Of a DNA stretch of 64,000 nucleotides, positions 33,608 through 42,775 are shown piece by piece; position 1 is the stretch's first letter; each line of letters begins with the position of its first letter. Location of the stretch: NCBI GenBank assembly GCA_003228115.1, contig QEVV01000002.1:558001-622000 (forward strand). The letters are read 5' to 3'. Origin of the DNA: Chloroflexota bacterium. Its GTDB lineage: Bacteria; Chloroflexota; Dehalococcoidia; Lucifugimonadales; SAR202-VII-2. Below the pieces are notes generated by a model that saw nothing but the letters and a program-made list of their open reading frames with translations, was not told the origin of the DNA and did not search any database. The position numbers were made by a program, and so were the translations under genes.

Positions 33608-34372
33608 ATGCCCAAACAAGTTGCCGTTTTAGGCCTTGGCAGGTTCGGTTCCACGATGGCGCAGGCTCTCTACCGGGCTGGCCACGATGTACTGGCGCTG
33701 GATAAAGACTCGGCCCGGGTCCGTGAGGTCACGGGTGATGTGACCTATCCTGTTGAAGGTGACGCCAACGATGAGCGGTTCCTCCGGGAAGTGGGGATAC
33801 TGGACTATGACGTCGCCGTTGTGGCAATCGGGTCCGACATTCAGTCCAGCCTTTTGGTTACTGTGCTCCTCAACAGCCTAAGAGATGAGGAGCACCAGCG
33901 AAGGGTGCGCCGTCAAGGGCCTCAGGCCGAGGGGGAGGAGCGACGGCCTTTTATCATCGCTCGGGCCCAGGATAGTCTGCACGCCAGCGCGCTCTCCCGA
34001 CTTGGTGCGGACAAGGTGGTGCAGATAGAAAGTGAGGCTGGCGAGGAGCTCGTTCACCTCGTGGCTATGCCCTATCGCCTGCGCGAGTTCGTGGACAACT
34101 ACATGAGCGTAGCTCCAGACTTTAGTATCACTAAGTTGCGTGTGCCCTCTAAGCTGGTGGACTGCACTCTGAGGGAGGTCCGGCTTGGCCGCGCTCGGGA
34201 CAAGTACGGGCTCGTTGTGATAGCCATCCGCCGGGACAAAGAGATCGTGCTGAATCCGGACGAGGACGAAACGCTGCGCGAGGGCGACGTGATTATCGTG
34301 GGTGGACGCGCAGAGTTATTGGAAAGACTGCTGGAGTCGGGGGAAGAGGTTGCCGTTGAGACGAGGCAATGA
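33608..34372 (+). CDS. trkA: TrkA/KtrA-type RCK regulator of the potassium channel
   Basis: 254 aa cytoplasmic subunit with a Rossmann RCK_N domain (VLGLGRFGSTMAQALYRAGH, nucleotide acid D near residue 36) and an RCK_C domain (about 165-250). A charged insertion (about residues 97-117, RDEEHQRRVRRQGPQAEGEE) interrupts the RCK_N domain before IIARAQDSLHASALSRLGAD. It gates TrkH through ATP/ADP or NAD binding. It follows trkH by 9 bp with an AGGAGG-like site. Confidence 0.9.
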   Translation: MPKQVAVLGLGRFGSTMAQALYRAGHDVLALDKDSARVREVTGDVTYPVEGDANDERFLREVGILDYDVAVVAIGSDIQSSLLVTVLLNSLRDEEHQRRVRRQGPQAEGEERRPFIIARAQDSLHASALSRLGADKVVQIESEAGEELVHLVAMPYRLREFVDNYMSVAPDFSITKLRVPSKLVDCTLREVRLGRARDKYGLVVIAIRRDKEIVLNPDEDETLREGDVIIVGGRAELLERLLESGEEVAVETRQ

Positions 34373-34457
34373 TATTTCTCACCTTGCCTTGCTCTGGGTA
34401 GAAGTTCATACTTTAAACGCTATCTACTAGTGACAGTCCAAGAGGAGCCAGGATCCT

Positions 34458-34910
34458 ATGGAAGCGCGAAACGTCTTGGTGCCGGTGAGTGGACATCCCA
34501 GCGATGCCCAGGCTATTGAAGTTGCCAGCAACCTGGCCCGCTCCTGTAAGGGAAAGGTTCACGTCCTTTACGTCATCGAAGTGCCGCGCTCCCGCCCAGT
34601 TGACTGTGAGCTGTCCAGTGAAGATATCAACAAGGGTGAAGATGTTCTGAGGGTGATGGAGAAACGGGCCAAGGACTGCAAGTGCAACGTGGTTGGGGAT
34701 CTCGTGCAGGTACGCAATGCCGGACCGGCAGTTGTCGAAGAGGCTATTCAGACGGGCGCTGACACCATTGTGGTATCAATGCCTTTCAGGCCCCAGTTCG
34801 GTGTGGCTGACCTCGGCAACGCAGTACCGTACGTATTGCGCAACGCTCCGTGCAAAGTAATCGTACTTCGAGAACCGGCGCCAACCGCCAACGGCACGTT
34901 GGACTGGTAG
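34458..34910 (+). CDS. Universal stress protein family (UspA)
   Basis: 150 aa, Usp fold: strand RNVLVPVSGHPSDAQAIEVA, a core helix, VHVLYVIEVP, and a C-terminal APCKVIVLRE. The ATP-binding signature (GxxGxxxxG) is replaced by FRPQFGVADLGNAVPYVL, so ATP binding is doubtful. ATG with AGGAGCCAGG upstream. Position inside the Trk cluster suggests a role in potassium-channel regulation, as seen for some Usp proteins. Confidence 0.85.
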   Translation: MEARNVLVPVSGHPSDAQAIEVASNLARSCKGKVHVLYVIEVPRSRPVDCELSSEDINKGEDVLRVMEKRAKDCKCNVVGDLVQVRNAGPAVVEEAIQTGADTIVVSMPFRPQFGVADLGNAVPYVLRNAPCKVIVLREPAPTANGTLDW

Positions 34911-34920
34911 GAAGGAAGAA

Positions 34921-35322
34921 GTGCGAGTCCTAGTGATGGGATGCGGCAGGGTAGGGTCATTGGTGGCCACCCAGCTCCTGAAGGAGGGCCACGAGGTGCG
35001 CATCATGGACCTCAGCCCTGAGAGCTTCCTTCGGATCCCCCCCGAGTACCGCGACAGCATAGCGTTCCAAGGTGACGGAACCGTTCAAGATGACCTTCAC
35101 CAAGCCGGTATTGACGACGCCGATGTCTTCATCGCTGTTTCTTCCCACGACACGCAGAACGCCTTGGCGGCACAGATGGCTCGAACCCTCTTTAACGTGG
35201 AGCGAGTGATCTGCCGTATGAACGACCCGGCCCGGCAGCAGATGTACGAGTCTCTAGGGCTGGAGGCGGTTAGCCCCATTACCTACCTCACCGAAAGCAT
35301 TCTCAACGCCGTGCACCGCTAG
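34921..35322 (+). CDS. TrkA-N (RCK_N) protein, single domain
   Basis: 133 aa, only the Rossmann RCK_N domain (VLVMGCGRVGSLVATQLLKEGH, acid near residue 30, FIAVSSHDTQN). It lacks the RCK_C domain of the neighbouring regulators, so it may pair with the following 221-aa protein in a heteromeric ring. GTG start 10 bp after the Usp stop, with GGAAGGAAGAA in front. Confidence 0.85.
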   Translation: MRVLVMGCGRVGSLVATQLLKEGHEVRIMDLSPESFLRIPPEYRDSIAFQGDGTVQDDLHQAGIDDADVFIAVSSHDTQNALAAQMARTLFNVERVICRMNDPARQQMYESLGLEAVSPITYLTESILNAVHR

Positions 35323-35330
35323 GACCAGGC

Positions 35331-35996
35331 TTGTATATCCTCGTTGTCGGTTGCGGAAGAATTGGCTACCACCTCGCCAAGGATTTGGCAGCGGTCGGTC
35401 ACGAGATCCTGGTGATCGAGCGAAATCCCAGGCGTGCCGCTCTCGTAGCCGAAGAGATCGGAAGTATGACCCTGATTGGTGACGGCAGCGAGGTGGGAGT
35501 TTTGAGAGAGGCCGGGGCCGAGCGGGCCGATCTGATGGTGGCGACCACGGCAATCGATGCCGACAATTTGGTCATCTGCCAGGTGGCCAAGCACGTCTTC
35601 AATGTTCAGCGGACTGTTGCCCTGGTCAACAATCCCAGCAATCAGACGCTTTTCAAGCAGCTGGGCGTTGACGTCCCGGTGAGCAGCACCGAGATCATCA
35701 TGAAGAACATTGAGGAAGAGATACCCACTCACTCGTTGGTTCACATATTGAACTTGGAAAGCTCCCATATGGAAGTGGTGGTTATCCGGGTGCCGGCGGA
35801 CGGTACCGTCTTGGGGCGCCTCATACGAGACGTGCAATTGCCTCCCACCTCACATGCAACTCTGGTCATTCGGCACGGGGGCACGGTACATACCCCCGAC
35901 GACGACTTTCTGCTTGAGGCTGAGGATGAGGTGGTTTGCGTCACGACCCAGGCTGAAGAGGAAGCTCTTCTCCGAACCCTCACTCAGGTGCACTAA
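35331..35996 (+). CDS. TrkA-family RCK protein, two domains
   Basis: 221 aa with RCK_N (ILVVGCGRIGYHLAKDLAAVGH, DADNLVICQVAK) and RCK_C (about 140-215). It starts at a TTG 9 bp after the previous gene. Second full-length RCK protein in this cluster; together with the genes at 33608 and 34921 it gives three regulators for one TrkH. Confidence 0.88.
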   Translation: MYILVVGCGRIGYHLAKDLAAVGHEILVIERNPRRAALVAEEIGSMTLIGDGSEVGVLREAGAERADLMVATTAIDADNLVICQVAKHVFNVQRTVALVNNPSNQTLFKQLGVDVPVSSTEIIMKNIEEEIPTHSLVHILNLESSHMEVVVIRVPADGTVLGRLIRDVQLPPTSHATLVIRHGGTVHTPDDDFLLEAEDEVVCVTTQAEEEALLRTLTQVH

Positions 35997-36000
35997 TTCC

Positions 36001-36837
36001 GTGAGCCACTCTATCGCTTACCTTGGCCCTGCAGGCACGTTCACGGAAGAAGCGTCCGTTCGTTACGACTCCGAAGCTACTTTGGTCCCGCTCCCCTCGA
36101 TCGCCGCGGTTGGGTCTGCTGTGGCCAGCGGTGCTTTGGAAGAGGGTGTGGTTCCCATTGAGAACAGCCTTGAGGGAGCGGTTAACGACACCCTAGACCT
36201 CCTGATTCGAGAGTCGCTGCTGCGCATCCGCCGAGAGTTGATCCTGCCCGTAGAGCACTGCCTCATGGTTCGCTCAGGCGCAGTTGCCGAAGAGATTCAG
36301 GTTGTTATTTCCCATCCTCAGGCCCTTGGCCAGTGCCGCGAGTACATTGAGCGGCGTTTTCCCAAGGCTAGTGTGATGGCCGCCCTAAGTACGGCGGCAG
36401 CAGTGGAGCAGATGAAAGTTTCCCAAGTTCCGGCCGCGGCTATCGCGCCGCGCCGAGCGGCAGAACTCTATGGCGCTGAGATTATCGACGAAGGGATTCA
36501 GGACCGGCCAAACAATGTGACCCGCTTTGTGGTGCTCGCTAGAGATGACCACCCACGCACGGGACGCGATAAGACCTCTCTCTGCTTCTCATTCGCCGAA
36601 GACATACCTGGGCAGCTTTACGGGGTTCTCAAGGAGTTCGCAGACCGGGATATCAACCTTGCCAAGATTGAATCTAGGCCCACGAAGGATGGCCTAGGCA
36701 GGTACATGTTCCTTATCGACCTCGAGGGCCACAAACAGGACGCTATGATTGCGGAGGCCATCTCTCTGCTGCAAGCCAGAGTGTCCATATGCAAGATTTT
36801 CGGTTCCTATCCCCGCTACGAAGAAGCCCGTTTGTAG
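36001..36837 (+). CDS. pheA: Prephenate dehydratase with ACT domain
   Basis: 278 aa monofunctional enzyme, the last common step to phenylalanine via phenylpyruvate. Blocks IAYLGPAGTFTEEASV, VVPIENSLEGAVNDTLDLL and the catalytic-threonine region DRPNNVTRFVVL are intact. The C-terminal ACT domain (about 190-275) contains the Phe-binding region and LAKIESRPTKDGLGRYMF. The start is placed at GTG 36001, where homology begins, although the frame is open upstream. Not followed by chorismate mutase. Confidence 0.93.
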   Translation: MSHSIAYLGPAGTFTEEASVRYDSEATLVPLPSIAAVGSAVASGALEEGVVPIENSLEGAVNDTLDLLIRESLLRIRRELILPVEHCLMVRSGAVAEEIQVVISHPQALGQCREYIERRFPKASVMAALSTAAAVEQMKVSQVPAAAIAPRRAAELYGAEIIDEGIQDRPNNVTRFVVLARDDHPRTGRDKTSLCFSFAEDIPGQLYGVLKEFADRDINLAKIESRPTKDGLGRYMFLIDLEGHKQDAMIAEAISLLQARVSICKIFGSYPRYEEARL

Positions 36838-36847
36838 GGTCTGGGAC

Positions 36848-36926
36848 CGGTAGGGGAGGGTCTGTGACCCTCCTTCACAAGGCGTGCGTGCGCCAGGAGG
36901 GCCGGTCTGAGACACGGCCCCTACCG
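36848..36926. repeat. Imperfect long hairpin with CGGTAGGGG ends
   Basis: CGGTAGGGG (36848-36856) and CCCCTACCG (36918-36926) bound a 79-bp unit with further matches inside (GAGGGTCTGTGACCCTCC on the left, CCGGTCTGAGACACGG on the right). The ends are like those of the GTAGGGGCG family, but the core differs. It lies between the convergent pheA and geranylgeranyl-reductase genes. Confidence 0.7.
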
Positions 36927-37006
36927 AACGCTTCTCACAAAGCCGATCGCGGGATGATCACCAGGGCGGATGTTATGAGGATTGGAGTCGGGCGAGCGGA
37001 GCCTTT

Positions 37007-38263
37007 CTAGGCCGTCTTGTTTACTCGGTCTCGGAGGACGCCCCAGGGGCCCATAACCCGTAGACCTGAGGGGACCAGGCCTAGGAAGTTTGGCAGCAGC
37101 CTGCCAAACTTGAAGAACAGCGGCGACTGGAAGTCGATGTCTCCGTAGCGCCGAATCAACATCTGGGCGCCGGGAATTCTCAGTAATGACGTGGCTCGTT
37201 TGAAGTCGGCGTCCTTAAGACGAAGGAACAAGTGACGCATATCGGCTTCGCGTTCGAACTCCGCGCCTAGTTCTCGACTCCAGGCTGTGTCGTAGCTGGC
37301 AAGCCGACTGGCTGAGAAGTCTCCCTCGGCGTGAGCTTCCAGGGCGGTCCGTGAAGCGTGCATTGCCGCCACGAGCCCAGGATAGATGCCTCCGCCCGAT
37401 GTGGGTTTGGCCTGACCGGCGGCGTCACCAATCAGCATTATGTTGTCGCTGTAGGGCAGACGGGAATGCCCGTTGTTCCCGTTCCCATTGCTATGAATGG
37501 GGATGAAACCACCCACTTTGCTCTCCACCTGGAACTTTGCGAAGTCTACGTCCAACGCCTTGAAGAGGCCGGGCAATAGGTCTGTTGGGCTCGATCGGTG
37601 CAGAGACGGGTCGCACCCAACCCCAATTCGAACCTGGTCATTGCCAAGCGGAATGAGCCAGCCGAACCAGCCAGGCGCCAGTTTCTCTCCAACGACCACC
37701 TGCGCTAGTTCATGAGACAAGCCGGGAAGGTAGCCGTCCACGCTTGCGCATCGGATGGCGTGGCGCCGGGGGAATCCCATCCATTTAGCAACCGTTGAGT
37801 ACCAACCATCGGCGCCAACAAGCAGAGGGGTTTTTACGGAGAGCTTCTTCCTGTTAGGTCCCCGCCAGAGATCCAACTCCAGATGGCCGTTGACCCGCTG
37901 GATGTCTACAAGCCGGGTTTCTTCATAGAGCGTGGCGCCGGCCTTCGCTGCGTCCTGAGACAAGCGCTGGTCTAGCTCCACTCGGTTCAGCGCTAGCGCC
38001 CTAACGCGGTCGCCTCCCAGGGTGAGAGGACGAGAGCCCGGAACGCGGACTACAGCACCCTTGATCTCGTTCTTCACAAGTCCGTCTGCGGGAACATTTG
38101 CGAGTTCAAGAGTGCGGGGCGTTACAAATCCGGAGCATTGGAGAGGAAGACCCACCTGGCGATGTTCTTCGACGAGGAGTACTTTGAGGCCCGCTTGGGC
38201 GGTGGTTCGGGCCAAGGCGGAACCGGATGGGCCGGCTCCCGCCACGACTATGTCAAAATCCAT
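37007..38263 (-). CDS. Geranylgeranyl reductase family FAD-dependent oxidoreductase
   Basis: 418 aa from ATG 38263 (GGGAG site four bases upstream; the frame extends 18 codons more). The FAD-binding GxGxxG motif is DIVVAGAGPSGSALARTTAQ with LLVEEH at the end of the second strand. A second block LLVGADGWYSTVAKWMGFPRR follows, then the DG-type motif IMLIGDAAGQAKPTSGGGIYPGL. Members saturate prenyl chains of quinones or lipids. The adjacent gene is a glycosyltransferase on the same strand. Confidence 0.88.
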   Translation of the reverse strand: MDFDIVVAGAGPSGSALARTTAQAGLKVLLVEEHRQVGLPLQCSGFVTPRTLELANVPADGLVKNEIKGAVVRVPGSRPLTLGGDRVRALALNRVELDQRLSQDAAKAGATLYEETRLVDIQRVNGHLELDLWRGPNRKKLSVKTPLLVGADGWYSTVAKWMGFPRRHAIRCASVDGYLPGLSHELAQVVVGEKLAPGWFGWLIPLGNDQVRIGVGCDPSLHRSSPTDLLPGLFKALDVDFAKFQVESKVGGFIPIHSNGNGNNGHSRLPYSDNIMLIGDAAGQAKPTSGGGIYPGLVAAMHASRTALEAHAEGDFSASRLASYDTAWSRELGAEFEREADMRHLFLRLKDADFKRATSLLRIPGAQMLIRRYGDIDFQSPLFFKFGRLLPNFLGLVPSGLRVMGPWGVLRDRVNKTA

Positions 38264-38388
38264 CAATCTCCCGCGGCTCCAGGGAATAGTGTTGTTCGGC
38301 AGCGGGGCACGACCCAAACAACGTGCGTGCTTCTGCTAACCAACGTAGGAATGGTATCTCGTGTGAGCCCCGATAACAACACGTGCCG

Positions 38389-39150
38389 CTACGACGATGA
38401 CGTTCGCGACAGCCGCCGGAATATTGCAGAACGGTAGCGCAGGGGCGTAACGATCACATGGCGGGCCAACGCCATGGAGATGCCAAACGGAGCGTCCCCA
38501 AAGCGAGCTTCAACCGGCACCTCAACGATGGTCTGCTGACCCCGCGATGTCAGAAGCGTGAGGTCATGAGGATCAAAGGGGATTCCGGTCCGATGGACTT
38601 CTTTGATGAAGGAGAGGAGGGCCTCCCGCCGGAACAGTTTGAGTCCAGACCTGGGGTCACGGAGCGAATTGCCGGTCAGGAGTCTGAGGTACTCCCGAAC
38701 CATGGCAGTGAGGAGGCGATACCTCCAGGGATGGCTACTCCGGGAGCCTGTGCCATACCGCGCCGCTACCACGACTTCGGCTGATGTCTCTTCCTGGCGT
38801 CTCAGCATCAGCGCGACTTCTTCGGCGGCTAGCCTAATGCCTCCGCTAGCCAGCAGGATAAGGTCAGCCGGGCAGTAGGATAGACCGAAAAGCATGGCAA
38901 GGAAGGGCGTGGTTGCGGATGGAAGCCGACAGGTGCGATAAGAAGCAGCGGATGACGGGGGCTCTACGACCGAGCGATTGTCTTGAGCGTTGGACTCTAC
39001 TCTAACGACATCTGCCTGGTATCCCAGGTCAAGAAGCCCATCAACAAGGTCTGGGTCTACAGATGCCCGGTATGACGGCAGCACCAGCACGGAAACGGCT
39101 TGTGGTGCGGAGGGTGACCTTTCCGTGTTTGATTGTGCTTGGTGAGCCAC
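38389..39150 (-). CDS. Glycosyltransferase family 2-like protein (divergent)
   Basis: 253 aa. GT-A type fold of the dolichol-phosphate-mannose-synthase group, seen mainly in the middle and C-terminal parts: ADLILLASGGIRLAAEE replaces the DxD region, and RDPRSGLKLFRREAL matches the group's conserved FKLFRREA motif. The usual DxD metal motif is not visible, so activity is doubtful. GTG start. It lies about 125 bp from the reductase gene downstream. Confidence 0.65.
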   Translation of the reverse strand: MAHQAQSNTERSPSAPQAVSVLVLPSYRASVDPDLVDGLLDLGYQADVVRVESNAQDNRSVVEPPSSAASYRTCRLPSATTPFLAMLFGLSYCPADLILLASGGIRLAAEEVALMLRRQEETSAEVVVAARYGTGSRSSHPWRYRLLTAMVREYLRLLTGNSLRDPRSGLKLFRREALLSFIKEVHRTGIPFDPHDLTLLTSRGQQTIVEVPVEARFGDAPFGISMALARHVIVTPLRYRSAIFRRLSRTSSS

Positions 39151-39225
39151 ACCAGGTCTCCGAATACCAACTGTTTGAGCCGACTTCTAGCACTATAGCA
39201 TAGAGGTTCCAGCTTGCTTTTCGCC

Positions 39226-39255
39226 TTGACACGGTTGGAGTGGCTCGCCTAGCAT
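39226..39255 (+). promoter_or_regulatory. Candidate promoter for the PAC2-family gene
   Basis: Consensus TTGACA (39226-39231), an 18-bp spacer, then TAGCAT (39250-39255), 30 bp before the TTG start of the gene. Confidence 0.5.
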
Positions 39256-39285
39256 GAGGCTCACCCAGCGAGGGGCCAAGCACCA

Positions 39286-40248
39286 TTGGCAGAGGAGCCT
39301 CTGCTTGGATATGAGGCCCGCTTTGTGGAGGAAGGGATGCAAGTCGGCGCCTTCGATTTAGTGGAACCGCTACCTACCCTGGACAAGCCCCACCTGCTAT
39401 TGGGGCTGCGGCCTTGGGTAGATGTGGGTTCTGTCGGCACCTTGGTGCTGGGCTACCTGGAAAGGCGTCTGGGCTCCCAAGACATTGGGCAGCTCCGCCG
39501 CCCCAGTTCCTATTACGACATGACTCGTTATCGCCCCACCATATACAGGCCGGAAGGCGGTAGAAGGGTGGAGCTTCCCAACACGATGATCAGATCCGTC
39601 CATAGAGAGGATGGTCAGGATCTCGTTTTGATGCATGCCCTAGAGCCTCACAACGAGGGAGAAGAGCTCGTCGAGTCCATCGGGAAGGTAATGGAGGTCC
39701 TGGGCGTTCAACGGTTCTGTATGATCGGGGCAATGTACGGACCAGCCCCGCATACTCGCCCATTGAAGGCGAGTGGCTCTTCGACGGATGAAGACTTGCA
39801 GGCTGTACTGGAAAGCCTCGGCGTGCATTCAAGTGCCTATGAAGGTCCCACCAGTGTTATGACGTTGGTGCATGAAGAGGCAGCGAAGCTGGGCATTCCC
39901 GCATTGGTCATGTTGATGCAGCTTCCCAGCTACGCCCAGCTCGAAGAGGACGCTACTGGCCAACATGCAATGATTTCCCTGCTCAGCGAAATATATAGCC
40001 TCGACTTGGATACCGAACCACTGAAAGCCAGAGGCGAGCGCCAGTACCGCCGTCTCGACGAGTGGGCCCAGCGTGACCCCCGCCTCAAAGAAGCGATCAA
40101 GAAGCTGGAGTCTGTGTATGACAGTGACAGCGAGGAGAGTCCGGAGGAGCAAGCATCTGCAGAAGACTTGCCGCAACTATCTCCGGAAGTGGAGCGGTTC
40201 CTCTCGGACGTAGAGGGCTGGACCAAGGACGAAGAAGGATCAGGGTAG
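39286..40248 (+). CDS. PAC2 (proteasome assembly chaperone 2) family protein
   Basis: 320 aa, PAC2/DUF75 domain related to proteasome assembly chaperones: LLLGLRPWVDVGSVGTLVLGYLERRL, CMIGAMYGPAPHTRP, and a C-terminal acidic, helical region ending DEEGSG. In Actinobacteria and some Chloroflexota such proteins are found with or without a proteasome. TTG start; a good promoter lies upstream and a strong terminator downstream, so the gene is monocistronic. No proteasome gene is in the window. Confidence 0.8.
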   Translation: MAEEPLLGYEARFVEEGMQVGAFDLVEPLPTLDKPHLLLGLRPWVDVGSVGTLVLGYLERRLGSQDIGQLRRPSSYYDMTRYRPTIYRPEGGRRVELPNTMIRSVHREDGQDLVLMHALEPHNEGEELVESIGKVMEVLGVQRFCMIGAMYGPAPHTRPLKASGSSTDEDLQAVLESLGVHSSAYEGPTSVMTLVHEEAAKLGIPALVMLMQLPSYAQLEEDATGQHAMISLLSEIYSLDLDTEPLKARGERQYRRLDEWAQRDPRLKEAIKKLESVYDSDSEESPEEQASAEDLPQLSPEVERFLSDVEGWTKDEEGSG

Positions 40249-40265
40249 CAAGAGACCGACAAATG

Positions 40266-40299
40266 AAAAGAAGCCCGGCGCATTGGCCGGGCTTCTTTT
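40266..40299. terminator. Bidirectional intrinsic terminator
   Basis: AAAAGAAGCCCGGC (40266-40279) and its complement (40286-40299) form a perfect 14-bp stem with a 6-nt loop and T/A runs on both sides. It lies between the convergent PAC2 and isochorismatase-like genes. Confidence 0.9.
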
Positions 40300-40334
40300 T
40301 TCTCTGGCTTTTCGCTTGCTGCACCAACCGGGGT

Positions 40335-40988
40335 CTAGGCCTTCTGTGCGGCCGCCTGGACCTTGTTTGCAACCGTCTCACTGGGCAGTGCGTCGATGAT
40401 GTCCTTCGATTGCACCACCACACCGAAGTGGGTCTTGATGGCTCGTAACGCTCCCTCATGGGCCTCCGGCGTGACTGCCCCGCTGCAGTCGTCGACGAAG
40501 ACAACGTAATAGTCCAGCATGAAGCCATCCCTGGCCGTTGACTCGACACAGGCGTCAGTGGATGTGCCTGTGGTAATGATCGTCTTGATCCCCTGCGAGC
40601 GAAGAATGAGGTCCAGGTTTGTGTTGATGAAGGCGCTGTATCGGTTCTTGGTGATGATCTGCTCGCCCGGTTCTGGCGCTATGCCGTACCATTCAGCGCC
40701 CCAGGTGCCTTCCTGGCAGTTGGACCGGTATTTGCCAAGGTGACGCTCTTTGCGTGGGTTTGAGTCTGTCCACTCGTTGTGGACTGCCCTGGCGAAAATA
40801 ACGGGCATGCCCGTCCTGCGCGCCTCCGCGATCAGGCGATTCATTGGGGGCACGATGTCCTGAACCCGCTTCACGTCATACCCGTGCTTGCCGAGAGCAC
40901 CCTCGTCGTGACAGAAGTCATTCTGCATGTCGATGACAAGCAAGGCCGTGTGTTTAGGGTCGACCTTTTCTGCAAGAGAAGTGAGCAT
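40335..40988 (-). CDS. Isochorismatase-family cysteine hydrolase
   Basis: 217 aa, with the catalytic triad Asp20 (LLVIDMQNDF), Lys114 (IITKNRYSAF) and Cys147 (STDACVESTARDG), and the cis-peptide region TTGTST before the cysteine. Such hydrolases cleave amides, ureas or vinyl ethers (for example biuret, N-carbamoylsarcosine, peroxyureidoacrylate). No neighbour identifies the substrate. ATG start; ilvD follows on the same strand after about 58 bp. Confidence 0.88.
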   Translation of the reverse strand: MLTSLAEKVDPKHTALLVIDMQNDFCHDEGALGKHGYDVKRVQDIVPPMNRLIAEARRTGMPVIFARAVHNEWTDSNPRKERHLGKYRSNCQEGTWGAEWYGIAPEPGEQIITKNRYSAFINTNLDLILRSQGIKTIITTGTSTDACVESTARDGFMLDYYVVFVDDCSGAVTPEAHEGALRAIKTHFGVVVQSKDIIDALPSETVANKVQAAAQKA

Positions 40989-41046
40989 GCTGTGCCTAAC
41001 TACTTACGAGCGATGACAGGCTTGGTTCAATGGGATAGCAGACCAT

Positions 41047-42741
41047 TTAGGCCTTGGTTACAGCCCCTTCTGACGCCGATGTTGCCAGGCGGGCGTACTT
41101 GCCCAGAGCTCCGGAGGGCAGTACGGGGGGCATCCAGTTGGCCATCCGGTCTCGCATGTTCTCTTCGGTCAGGTTGACGTTCAACTCTCTCTTGTTCACA
41201 TCGATGGTAATGATGTCGCCGTTCTGGACAGCCGCGATGGGGCCGCCTACCGCTGCTTCTGGGGCTATGTGACCCAGGGTCATACCGTGGGTTGCGCCTG
41301 AGAACCGGCCATCCGTTATGAGGGCCACGCTGTCTCCCAAACCTTGCCCGACGAGGGCGGCAGTCACTGCCAGCATCTCCCGCATCCCGGGTCCACCCTT
41401 GGGCCCTTCGTAGCGAATAACGACCACATCGTTGGCCTTGATCTGCCGGCGCATGATGGCTTCGAAAGTGTCTTCTTCGCTGTTGAATACCACGGCTGGG
41501 CCTTCGTGGAGCTTGCGGTTACTGGCGGGAATCTTCAGCGCTGAGCCCTCAGGAGCAAGGTTGCCTCGAAGAATAACGATGCCTCCGGTGGGCTTCAGGG
41601 GATTGTCCAGAGGCCGGATGATGTCCTGGTTGGGGATCTCGCGGACGTTGGCAAGGTTCTCTGCTAGCGTCTTGCCGGAAACCGTCATGGTGTCACCGTG
41701 GAGCAGTCCGGCGTCTAGGAGCCGCTTCATGACGAAGCCCACGCCTCCTATACGGTCCAGGTCCGCCATAACATACCGGCCCACAGGCTTCATATCAGCG
41801 ATGTGAGGAGTCCGGCTGCTGATGTTGTCGAAGTCGTCGATTGACAGTTCCACCCCTGCCTCGTAGGCAATGGCGAGCAGGTGCAAGACCGCGTTGGTGG
41901 AGCCCCCCATGGCCATGACGACCGTAATAGCGTTCTCGAAGGCCTTCCGGGTCATGATGTCTCTTGGCAGGATGTTCTCCTGCATGAGGTTGATCAGCGC
42001 CACTCCGGATTGAAGGGAGGTAGCGTCTTTGCGAGCGTCTACCGCCGGGATGGCGGCCGTTCCAGGCAGTGAAATGCCCATGGCCTCAGCGACAGAAGAC
42101 ATCGTGTTTGCCGTGAACAGGCCGCCACAAGAACCTTCTCCTGGGCAGGCCCCTAATTCCATGAGCTTGAGGTCGTCGTCGCTCATGCCTCCAGTTGAAT
42201 GGCTGCCCACAGCCTCGAAGACATCCTGAATCGTTACGGGCCTTAGGTGGTGGTTGCCGGGCAGGATGGTGCCGCCGTAGATGAAAATGGATGGGATATT
42301 CATACGGGCCATGGCCATCATGGAGCCGGGAAGGCTCTTGTCACAGCCAGCCAGCGTCACCAATCCATCGAAGCACTCGGCCCTCGCCATTAATTCAATG
42401 GAGTCTGCGATGACCTCTCTGCTGACGAGTGAAGCCTTCATGCCCTGGTGACCCATGGCGATGGCATCGCTGACGGCGATGGAGCCGAACTCGAACGGCG
42501 TCCCTCCGCCCATTCGTACGCCCTCCTTAACCTTCTTGGTAAGGCGGCTCAGGCTGATGTTGCAAGGAGTCACATCGTTGAAGGTGTTGGCGATGCCAAT
42601 CATAGGCCGCTGAAGTTCGTCGTCCGTCAGGCCCATGGCGTGGAACATCGCTCTATGAGGTGCTCGTTGGGGCCCGTCGGTGACTTGCCAACTGTTTCGT
42701 TTGAGGCTGGCCAAGTCGGCTCGGTCGAGGATGCGGGTCAT
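41047..42741 (-). CDS. ilvD: Dihydroxy-acid dehydratase
   Basis: 564 aa, full length. Converts dihydroxy-isovalerate and -methylvalerate to 2-oxoacids in valine, leucine and isoleucine synthesis. Iron-sulfur cysteines are visible in [11 protein letters not shown] and [18 protein letters not shown], and the C-terminal [14 protein letters not shown] carries the catalytic serine region. ATG with AAGGAGCATTACTC in front. Other ilv genes are not in the window. Confidence 0.96.
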   Translation of the reverse strand: MTRILDRADLASLKRNSWQVTDGPQRAPHRAMFHAMGLTDDELQRPMIGIANTFNDVTPCNISLSRLTKKVKEGVRMGGGTPFEFGSIAVSDAIAMGHQGMKASLVSREVIADSIELMARAECFDGLVTLAGCDKSLPGSMMAMARMNIPSIFIYGGTILPGNHHLRPVTIQDVFEAVGSHSTGGMSDDDLKLMELGACPGEGSCGGLFTANTMSSVAEAMGISLPGTAAIPAVDARKDATSLQSGVALINLMQENILPRDIMTRKAFENAITVVMAMGGSTNAVLHLLAIAYEAGVELSIDDFDNISSRTPHIADMKPVGRYVMADLDRIGGVGFVMKRLLDAGLLHGDTMTVSGKTLAENLANVREIPNQDIIRPLDNPLKPTGGIVILRGNLAPEGSALKIPASNRKLHEGPAVVFNSEEDTFEAIMRRQIKANDVVVIRYEGPKGGPGMREMLAVTAALVGQGLGDSVALITDGRFSGATHGMTLGHIAPEAAVGGPIAAVQNGDIITIDVNKRELNVNLTEENMRDRMANWMPPVLPSGALGKYARLATSASEGAVTKA

Positions 42742-42775
42742 GAGTAATGCTCCTTAGAGGTTTGCTTCAGGAAGG

